Source: Porites lobata (Eukaryota > Cnidaria > Anthozoa > Scleractinia > Poritidae). Taken from it: a stretch of DNA of 64,000 nt. Below the pieces are notes generated by a model that saw only the letters and a program-made list of their open reading frames with translations, did not search any database and was not told where the DNA came from. Position numbers and translations under genes: made by a program. Every line of letters starts with the position of its first letter. Position 1 is the stretch's first letter. Positions 56,160 to 64,000 of the stretch are shown one piece after another. The stretch is taken from positions 1,874,001-1,938,000 of the forward strand of contig CALNXK010000016.1 in assembly GCA_942486035.1 (NCBI GenBank), given 5' to 3'.

Positions 56160-57018
56160 GTGAGCATTTTAGAGTTGAGTTTGAAATTCATATTAGAACA
56201 AGTTATTTCAAAACAAACTAATGGTTCGGCATTTATGTATAAACAAACGATGTGTAGGCTTAACATTGATCAGCTAATTCACCGTAATGGGCGTATCAAC
56301 TGGTCACGCGGGTATAATTCAGTACCGAATACAACTTTGTTTGTAAGTTTCCATGCCTAAAGCACGCTTTCCCAGTGAGCAATTTATTGCTTTGCGCTGC
56401 AAGTTTATCAAGCAGGATTTTCATCTTTTTCAAAAAGCTTTAAGCAGAAGCATATATTCAGTGTCCTCTACCAACTTTCACTAGAGCTCAATTTACTCAA
56501 AGAGACTGCATTCCTTCAACCTTCGCATATCAGACAATGCAAGTCAGTGGACTCACTCAAAAAAGCTCAGTTATTTGCATGCAGTGTATAGAGACACGGT
56601 CACCTAAAATCCAACAAACTTGACATCATCAAAAGTGCGACAAACAGTACAACTTCCCAACTTTCGAGTTTAATTAATTTATATTTTCTTCCTTCGTTTC
56701 GATTATAATAAGACCTATTGTTTTCGATCCGTTATTTGAAACTTGTCCAAACTTCCTTAAATTGACATTATTCCGCAGTTTGACCTTCTTAGAGACGGAT
56801 CATTTAATTTTTGCCGACGGGAACATTTCTGAAGCAAGACTATTGGCGAAATGCATGTTTATGTCCAAAAGAGACGTCTAGAGTTTGCTCAATTTTTACT
56901 GTCATTTTTTCGGAGATTCTAAATTATTCTAAATTCGGAACTATCTTAATTTTTTGACGCTAAATCGAGGAGGGGGGAGCGGCCCTTATTTCATTCTTCA
57001 GGATTTCGACCTCACAAC

Positions 57019-58604
57019 TACCCTGGGTGCCAGAGGCTTTTCAAGCGCGGTTTCCGGTTCCGGTCAAGTCTTCGCCGCTCGTGTCTTCGGCCGAAGGCGG
57101 AAGACGTGTCGGCCTGTGGCCGACAAAGCTCTTCGTCGCACGCGAGAAAAATGTAATTTCTGACGAATGAGCCCGCGAAGAAGGCAGAAATAAATATTTT
57201 GACGGCACGAGATACAACAGGGCCTGGGTACTAGGCCGGGTGCACCATGGGTAGCCATATCGGGGGTATATAAGGCTGCGTATATCACGTGTTCGTCATC
57301 TAGGCTTACGAACCAACCTCTCCTTGGTTTTTCTTAAATTTTTGTTTTATTTATTTTTAGGAGCAACATATTCTCGATTACATTGTAAAGTCCCGTAGGA
57401 AGGGCTTTGAGCTTGAGCCTTGGTTCCTACCCAGATTTCCTGCCCGCATTTTTTCCCTTCGGGGTTTTTTTGGGCAGGTTTTTTCTGGCCTCCGTCTGAC
57501 CGCATTTACTTCAGTTTGTAAGCGGTAGCTCAGCTCTGCTAGTTTTCAGCCTTTTTCCCGTTTCTTATTTTACGTACTTGTACACTAGTTATCTCAGTTT
57601 TGCACCTGCTCCTTTACTTGATATATTTAGTTTCCATGTATGCTTAGGTCAGCTGTCCCGGAACCGCTCTTTAGGAGGCGACGTAAGTCTCGTTTGACGC
57701 AGTTAGGTTGCAGGCAATGTTACAGACCTCTAGCCAGGGTCGTTATTCATTGTTTACCCTCAATGTCCCGCCCTAGCCTTTTATGGCAGTCTTACTGGTT
57801 ATTGGGCTACGTGCCTTGTTGGGTACATTAGTGGAGATAATTCCCAGTTTTCCTGGCACTCAGCCTCTGTGCTCCTGAAGTGTTCCCGGTCCCAGTTATA
57901 CGTTGATCACAGTTTTATTAAATTTCCCCGGCCTAACTGGCACTAAGCCTGCGTGCTTATTTGGGGATTCAGGTCGAGATCGACCAGTTGTAGCAGTTTT
58001 TTTTTTTGCTTAGCCTCTGTGCTCCTACCGTGTTCCTCGTGCCAGTTATGCGTTGTCTGAGTTTTATTAATTAGTTTCTCCAGCCTAACTGCCAGCCTAA
58101 CTGGCACTAAGCCTGTGTGCTTATTTGGGGGATTCAGGTCGAGATCGACCAGTTGTAGCAGTTTTTTCTTTTTGCTTAGCCTCTGTGCTCCTACTGTGTT
58201 CCTCGTGCCAGTTATGCGTTGTCTGAGTTTTATTAATTAGTTTCTCCAGCCTAACTGGCACTAAGCCTGTGTGCTTATTTGGGGGATTCAGGTCGAGATC
58301 GACCAGTTTTAGCAGTTTTTTCTTTTTGCTTAGCCTCTGTGCTCCTACCGTGTTCCTCGTGCCAGTTATGCGTTTTCTGAGTTTTATTAATTAGTTTCCC
58401 CAGCCTAACTGGCAGCCTAACTGGCACTAAGCCTGTGTGCTTATTTGGGGGATTCAGGTCGAGATCGACCAGTTGTGAGGAGTTTTTTCTTTTTGTTTAG
58501 CCTCTGTGCTACTACCGTGTTCCGTGTGCCAGTTATGCCAGTTAAACTTATTTGCCATTACGTTTTGTCTGTTGATGTTGTGTAGTGGAGTCAAAATAAC
58601 CAGT
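57019..58604. mobile_element. 1.6-kb insertion with 10-bp target duplication
   Basis: ACCTCACAAC occurs on both sides (57009-57018, 58605-58614), and the matching site in copy 1 (near 55330) is uninterrupted, so the insertion is certain. The interior starts TACCCTGGGTGCCAGAGGC, has strong hairpins (GTCTTC...GAAGAC at 57083-57105; GTCGGCCTGTGGCCGAC at 57108-57124), a TATATAAGG box near 57268, and a tandem array. The ends are not inverted and there is no ORF of note. A non-autonomous retroelement is my best guess. Confidence 0.65.
57841..58560. repeat. Tandem array, ~155/165-bp unit
   Basis: About four units, marked by GGTCGAGATCGACCAG near 57973, 58138, 58293 and 58458 (steps of 165, 155 and 165). 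Each holds CTTAGCCTCTGTGCTCCTAC, GTGCCAGTTATGCGTT and CCTAACTGGCACTAAGCCTG. The 10-bp step difference is an extra GCCTAACTGC block. Confidence 0.8.
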
Positions 58605-59113
58605 ACCTCACAACCGACATTTGGCTACAACGTATCTTTCGGTATGCAACCAAGTTTTTAATGACGCCTATGATTTTTAACTGTATTTTAGTACACGTAT
58701 TTATACTTTTATGCTCCATAAATTTATCTTGGTATTTTTAGATTTTAGACTTTTGTTTCTTGTACATGTTTATCTCGGTATTTTCACATTTTGATTTCTA
58801 CATTGGCATAATGATTGTACAGCGCTATGGAGGATTAGCTGAATAAGTTTTGAAAAGAGCACTTATTCGAATGGTGCAGTTATTATGAGGAAGCTAATTG
58901 GGGGTTTTCACATGACGTCACCAAAATTCAAACTAAGGAATTATCGATACTTCTGAGTTTCTTCTTTCATGAGGTATTACAGCACCTAAACACCTTTATT
59001 TACGACAAATGTTCGGTTCCAAGGGTTCTTGGTTTTGCGATAGAAGACGCTTGAGTAACCAGGCTTTTGGGTGACGCGCCATTTGTTGACCACTTTGTCC
59101 ATACAGAAGAGTA

Positions 59114-59348
59114 CAGTCGAATCTCACTTAACGGACACCTCGGTAAAACAGACACCTGGAGTTGGTCCCTGACAACTCTCTACTCCCTTTATTCTTCTCT
59201 CTGTGAGATGGATATTACAGTCAGCTCTCTCCTTTACAGACACCTTTGGGACCGTCATATAGAGAGTCAAATATAGGGGATTAAGAAAGGCAGGGTCCAA
59301 CTCTAGGTGTCCTTTTTACCGAGGTGTCCGTTAAGAGAGAGTCAACTA
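59114..59348. mobile_element. TA-flanked MITE (TTAACGGACACCTCGGTAA)
   Basis: CAGTCGAATCTCACTTAACG with GACACCTCGGTAA is mirrored by TTACCGAGGTGTCCGTTAAG with AGAGAGTCAACTA; TA flanks both sides. A right-end fragment of the same family lies near 11530-11580 (GAGAGAGAGTCAACTGTA). Confidence 0.7.
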
Positions 59349-59516
59349 TAGTCTTAGACGGACACTTAGTCCTGGTCCCAAAGGTGTCCATGTTATTGTC
59401 CATCTTGGAGAGAGCTGACTATAATAGATAGTCCCCCCGCCCCATCCCCAGGAAAAAAAAACATTAGAAAGAGCCACATATATTTAATGACATTTTTTCT
59501 TGTTATGTTTCCTCAG

Positions 59517-60940
59517 CCATCATAAGATGTTGCTGTCCTTGTTGTTTACGAGGCGAGCCGGAAGAAAAAACAAGGGTAAAGGTTTCCTATGACGATGAAA
59601 AATCCCCAAACCACACTGAGGAAAACGTAAGGTTGCTTAAACCAGACGAACAACCGGAAGACGCGATCAAAGAAAGCGAGGAAACAGTGAAAAAAGACGA
59701 TGACACTCCTGAAACGAATCACAACGAAGAAGACGAAGATTCACCGAAAAATCGCACGAGGAACATTTTGGAAATGACCAAAGAAAACTCGGAAGATGAC
59801 GGATCCGAAGTGGTGGAGTACGTTGACGAAAATGGTCGACGGGTTCGTCGGATTGTGAAGAAAACGATTACCACCACGATTTCTACAAGAAGTGGTTCAA
59901 GCGGGGATGGAACCAACAACGTCAAGACCGAAACCACAGAGATCACTGTAGGAGGTAATGACCAAGACAAAAACAGCGAGTTTCAGCCTAGGAAACTCCA
60001 AGAAAGAGATGTATTTTTAGATTTTGATACTACACCCAAAGCAAGAGGGGAGCGCTTGATTAACTTTGAAGTCAAAGGAGAGGCATTTCCCAAACACGAC
60101 GTCAAGACGGTTGAGAATAAAGGTTACACTACCACCATCACAACAGGGTCTCCAGGAGGTAAGACCGAAAGCAATAGCTATAGTTCAGTATACAAGAGGA
60201 CTGTAGTGACCAAGACGATTGGGGGACCCGAGAACCGAAGTGTTGTCGAACACTCTACGACGTCTTCCAGAGGTGAAGGCGAACAGCCGATTTGGGTTGT
60301 CAGGAAAGATAAATCCAAATTTGATGTGCCCGAGTGGATGGAAGAAAGTAAGTCGCCCGAGGAAAAACGTAAAAATCCAGAACTATCGGACATAAGTGTT
60401 CAATTGAAATATCCCGGTGGTTATAAATCACAAATGAAAGAACCGGACGAGAAAGGCAACGAGAGCAAGATCCGCCCGGAAGTGGCAACACGGGAAAAGC
60501 CGGATATTTCAATTCTTAGCCTTGAGAATATCGTCAGAGAAAACGAGAAGAAAAAAGACGAAATCAAAGGATCAGAGAAAACAGAAGTCCAATCAACACC
60601 GCCTCTGGCTGACAAAGAAGCTGATGATGACGACGAAGACGAGGAAGAGGAAGAGGAGGAGGAGGAAGAGGAAGAGGAATACGATGAGTTTGAAGAAGAG
60701 ATTGTTGTTATGGAGGTCACAAGAAAAGCGCGTTTCCCGAAGGCGCTGGAAACTCCAAAACCTGAGCCAGAAAAAGTGGGAGTCCCTATCGAAGACCTTC
60801 TGGAGATTCCCACACTACAAGTGCAGCAGGAATCGGCTCCTGTAGATGAATTGTTCTTCGAGGAGAAAATCGAAGCGGTGGAACGCCAACCACAGGTTTT
60901 CTCCGAAGCACCAGATTTTAAATCCTTTGGACTTCAATAG
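59517..60940 (+). CDS. Acidic family protein, Cys-cluster member, main exon
   Basis: The exon follows a strong acceptor (TTTTTTCTTGTTATGTTTCCTCAG) and codes 473 residues to TAG. It opens IIRCCCPCCLRGEPEEKT; the Cys cluster looks like a palmitoylation or metal site at the protein's N-terminus. Then: an acidic region; VVEYVDENGRRVRRIVKK with Thr runs; GEAFPKHDVKTVENKG; YSSVYKRTVVTKTIGG; EQPIWVVRKDKSKFDVPEWM; IRPEVATREKP; a Glu run of about 20 (near 60630-60690); the core EFEEEIVVMEVTRK; PIEDLLEIPTLQ; ELFFEEKIEAVERQP; and SEAPDFKSFGLQ. It is the longest family member and the only one on the plus strand. A first exon must lie upstream; three candidates exist (52679, 54483, 56099). Confidence 0.75.
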
Positions 60941-61429
60941 ATCGTAAAGAATAGCTACCCCAGAGGCATTGAGTAACTACACATACAAAACTTAGTCCCG
61001 AAGCGTTCTCCCTTGCGCCGTTGTCTGAACGAAGTCTGGGAAATGGGGGAACTAGGCGCGTCTTTTTCGATGACGTCACAGCACAAGGTGGAGTCCAGGC
61101 TTGACCGAGCCGAGAACACCAAGGACTAAGCGGACAGATACAATGACTAAATATTTTGCGCGCACACTTCCAAAAAAGCAAAAATAATGAGAAAAAAGAA
61201 TGAAAATGCTATGAAGTACACATACAAGCACCCATATTATTCGATAATTTTTAAACGATACTCTTAAACAAATATTATTCTGGTGGGAATAACAACCCTT
61301 ACAACGGCATGAAATTATACTAAAGGTATTCCATTAAGTACACGACGTATCCTCTAATACTGAACCGCGGACGATCAGTTTTTCTTATATTCAAATGTGC
61401 TGCCACGCCTTCCATGGCCATTTCGACAG
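60941..61429. other. Intergenic stretch 3' of the acidic gene
   Basis: Presumed 3' UTR and spacer; no other gene seen. Confidence 0.35.
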
Positions 61430-61605
61430 GCCATTTCCGAGTTCCAAAAACTCTCTTTTTCAAAACTAGGCTAAGTGCAAAACCTTTGTTGATCTGAAAA
61501 CTGATGAGGTTTTTTTGGAGGACAATAAAACATCATTTCCACATCATAGCAATTAGCCTCACTTTGAAACAGAGGCTTAAGGCAACTCAGTAATGGCCTA
61601 AGTTT
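61430..61605. repeat. Dispersed repeat (AGGCCATTTCCGA family)
   Basis: AGGCCATTTCCGAGTTCCAA, AGTGCAAAACCTTTGTTG and CTCACTTTGAAACAGAGGCT are shared with 24857-25090. Confidence 0.5.
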
Positions 61606-61752
61606 GAGAAAATACGTTAACGCTATTTCGTACTCTATCTTTTTTAACCACTGTTAGATTGTGTTCATAGTTGTTTTTCTATCAGAGGAGTGTCAATATT
61701 CAGTTGCCTTCATTTCGCAGCAGAATCACTCTCTACTTCCTCTCTTTCTATT

Positions 61753-61975
61753 TGCCGATTTGGACGGCACGATTTTTTCTTACGACTATCATGCGCGACT
61801 GACATACGTTATGACTTTCGACTATCCACACGCGCACAATTTCACTTACGACATCCACATTTGTAATACGAATGTAGTGTGTCTAATTTACACGACACGA
61901 TCTGTCGCGAAAGTCATGACATATGCTAATCGCGCACGATACTCGTAAGCAAAAATCGTGCCGTCTAAATCGGCA
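61753..61975. mobile_element. MITE (TGCCGATTTGGACGGCACGA)
   Basis: The left TGCCGATTTGGACGGCACGA and right TCGTGCCGTCTAAATCGGCA are inverted, continuing through TTTTTCTTACGA / TCGTAAGCAAAAA. Confidence 0.75.
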
Positions 61976-62800
61976 TTAAGGAGACCTACTTGGGGTATTA
62001 AAAATATTTTAAGGTTAGGAATAATGTTCTGGGAGAAATAGAAAACCTGCTCAAGTATTTAACTTTGATAACAATGGTTTGTGTTTAGTGAAATCACTTA
62101 AAGAATGCTTTATAATAAAGGGGCGAGTTAAAATTACTGGAATTTTTTTTTGGCGTCTTCCCCTTCTTACGGAACAGTTTCAAGACGGTGCGCAACTGCA
62201 CACTAATAAACATTTTGCCCTACGTGTTGGACTTGTTGACGTCATCGACGCAAAGAAGAGCTAAACACCGCGATGATTATTTTGTGTGCCCTTCGGCAAA
62301 AACTGAAAAAAAAAAAGAAGAAAGAAACCTGTTCAGATTTTTAAATTTTTAAAATCGCACTGATACCCTGTTTAAACTTCACAATGGCTAATAAAGCCCT
62401 CCGAAATTCCAATTTAAAATGCAGTGGCTGTGGATAAGGCCTGATTTAATTTTTTTACGCTTTCTGAACCCCTTTGTAAAATAGGGCTACAAAAACTTAA
62501 CGAGAGACAGGGACGACTTCACAGTCCCTTGATACCCCAATAGGTTAATATTTAAGAAAAGAATTGGAAGAAAAGGGTAGTCCCTAAGCCTCATTATTCC
62601 GCGCGGCCAAAGCGAGGCAAGCAAGCAAAGCAAGCGGGTGTGAGGGTGTTTCTCACCCGTTCGCCTCGGATACGTCACCGAAATGAATTGACCGATAGGG
62701 ACTGAGAAAACGCCGTACAGGGACTAGGAAACTTAAAAACGACTGAAAAGGTTAAAGCCGGCTGGGGAATAGGTATGGAGGGGGCGGAACATGGATTACT

Positions 62801-63036
62801 GGGGCCCTTTTCTCCAAAAGGCCGATAACTTTTCGGGTCTGAAGGCAAATTTTGAAATCAAGACCAGCCGAATAGTAGCAAAGTTCCTAGCTCACAAACC
62901 GGTCAATTTTCCTTCGTTCACAGATAATTTCATTGTATTATTTTCAAAATTATTGATTATTGAAACGCAAACACGGCAAACATAAGACAGGTTCTCGGGC
63001 CCGAAAAGTTATCGGGACTTTCGAGAAACGGGCCCT
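62801..63036. mobile_element. MITE (GGGGCCC, AACTTTTCGGG)
   Basis: GGGGCCCTTTTCTCCAAAAG with GATAACTTTTCGGG on the left is mirrored by CCCGAAAAGTTATCGGGACT with TTCGAGAAACGGGCCC on the right. Confidence 0.65.
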
Positions 63037-63231
63037 TGCAGGGCTCATATGTTCTTGAATGGTGGAGTGATTTGTCCGGTTAATTCCGTTGCAGAACGAG
63101 ACCTTAACTTGCGAAATAGTTTTGTTAAAGAAGGTACTATTAGTATCCACCCAAAGTTAGGAAGGCAATGACTGAGGAAGTCTGTTCCAGGCGTTCAGAT
63201 ACTGGGTACGAAGGAAAGAGATATGTATAGG

Positions 63232-63299
63232 TAATAGCATGATTTGTAGTGATATTTGGCATAAATACCACGAGTGATGTATTTCGAAATTGTTATACG

Positions 63300-63332
<33 letters not shown>

Positions 63333-63395
63333 AGACAATTTTGAAATATCACAAGTGGTATTTATGCCAAATATCGCGTACAAATCATGCTATTA
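63232..63395. mobile_element. Palindromic MITE (TAATAGCATGATTTGTA)
   Basis: TAATAGCATGATTTGTA and TACAAATCATGCTATTA form the ends; GATATTTGGCATAAATACCA is mirrored by TGGTATTTATGCCAAATATC. The arms cover nearly the whole element. Confidence 0.8.
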
Positions 63396-63499
63396 TTTGT
63401 CTATAGTGCTGCCCACAAAAGGTTTGTAATTTTCACAGGTAGGTATGAGGCTGACTTCGCACTCTGAACGTCTGGAAAAGGCTAGAAAAAAGAGTTCTG

Positions 63500-63890
63500 G
63501 ATAGGTACGGTAAAAGGGGCAACGGAAACATGCAACTTGTTTTGCAGCATTGTGCAAATAGAGTTGAAGGCTATGTTGCGCGTTTCTTTTTTAGCCACGT
63601 TCAAGCCTGACTTGCCATAATTCAAGTTGTTGCAGGTTATAAAAACGTTGTTGCAGAAAGTAGAGAATACTTCTACTTTTTGCAACAAAATCTGTTGCGC
63701 GTTTTACCGGCACAAAGCAAACTTGTTTTGCAGCAAGTGACGTAACTCCCGTATATGAGAAATTTTATCCAATCAGAAGTCAGCATTCACGCAACCTGCA
63801 AAAACCTTATTTGTTGCACGACAGGTTTGAATCTTGGGTAGTAAAAGGAGCAACAACGCTATTCAACTCGTTTTGTTGTTGTACGTTTTT
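63500..63890. repeat. Dispersed TTGTTTTGCAGCA/GCAACA repeat
   Basis: GGTAAAAGGGGCAACGG with GCAACTTGTTTTGCAGCA, and later GTAAAAGGAGCAACAACG with CAACTCGTTTTGTTG, look like two related halves of a dispersed repeat. No ORF. Confidence 0.45.
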
Positions 63891-64000
63891 GTTGCCGTAT
63901 AGCTTTAGATAATCTTGGCTTGTTCACTAAATCGTGGTGTTAGCCGTTGAAATAGTTTTTCCGTGGCAGAATAAGCGTGGTTTTGGCTTAATAACTTCCT

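Larger units (their letters stand above)
56085..58925. repeat. Tandem segmental duplication, copy 2
   Basis: Matches copy 1 in order but lacks its 52900-54610 part, and is interrupted by the insertion at 57019-58604. Ends with the CACATGACGTCACCAA block that also ends copy 1. Confidence 0.65.

Noticed and set aside
57140..57185. Possible hammerhead ribozyme core (CTGACGA...CGAAG)
   Set aside because: The core triplets are present, but I find no paired helix II between them, so no ribozyme is claimed.
1..64000. tRNA, rRNA or CRISPR features
   Set aside because: No GGTTCRANTCC-type B box with a matching A box, no rRNA-like sequence, and no regularly spaced short direct repeats with unique spacers were seen.

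Overview
The window is animal nuclear DNA: AT-rich, with split genes bounded by clean GT/AG introns, no operons, and a heavy load of short palindromic repeats. The gene and repeat content (SETD6, ZAD-like and DUF6589-type proteins, many TA/TTAA/5-bp-TSD mini-transposons) suggests a cnidarian, most likely a stony coral. That placement is inference from reading, not from a search.

Layout. 1-4.4 kb holds only repeats. 4.6-15.2 kb (minus) is a ten-exon SETD6 lysine methyltransferase gene whose introns hold a LINE fragment and several MITEs. It shares a roughly 320-bp head-to-head promoter with an intronless CCCH zinc-finger gene (15.5-16.1 kb, plus). 16.4-19.1 kb holds two DNA-transposon remnants. 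19.1-24.2 kb (minus) carries three paralogues of an unrecognised acidic protein family, two of them inside a 2-kb tandem duplication. Further members lie at 40.8-41.6 kb and 44.1-45.2 kb (minus) and at 59.5-60.9 kb (plus).

27.6-39.9 kb is a nested transposon. A deleted hAT-like element (5-bp TSD GATTT) was invaded by a 10.7-kb element with 699-bp terminal inverted repeats and a 9-bp TSD. The large element carries two converging genes: a RecQ-type helicase, and a seven-exon protein with an N-terminal ZAD-like finger, a C2H2 finger and a DUF6589-like region. Each gene starts at the inner edge of one TIR, so the TIRs probably act as matched promoters. This is the most interesting object in the window.

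45.2-52.6 kb has no gene I can support; it holds MITEs and a GGATTCC-rich minisatellite. 52.7-58.9 kb is a diverged tandem duplication that includes duplicated short first exons. These, plus a third first exon at 54.48 kb, all have the right phase to splice to the large Cys-cluster/acidic exon at 59.5 kb, which suggests one acidic-family gene with alternative promoters. A 1.6-kb insertion with a 10-bp TSD and internal tandem repeats interrupts the second copy. 61-64 kb holds repeats only.
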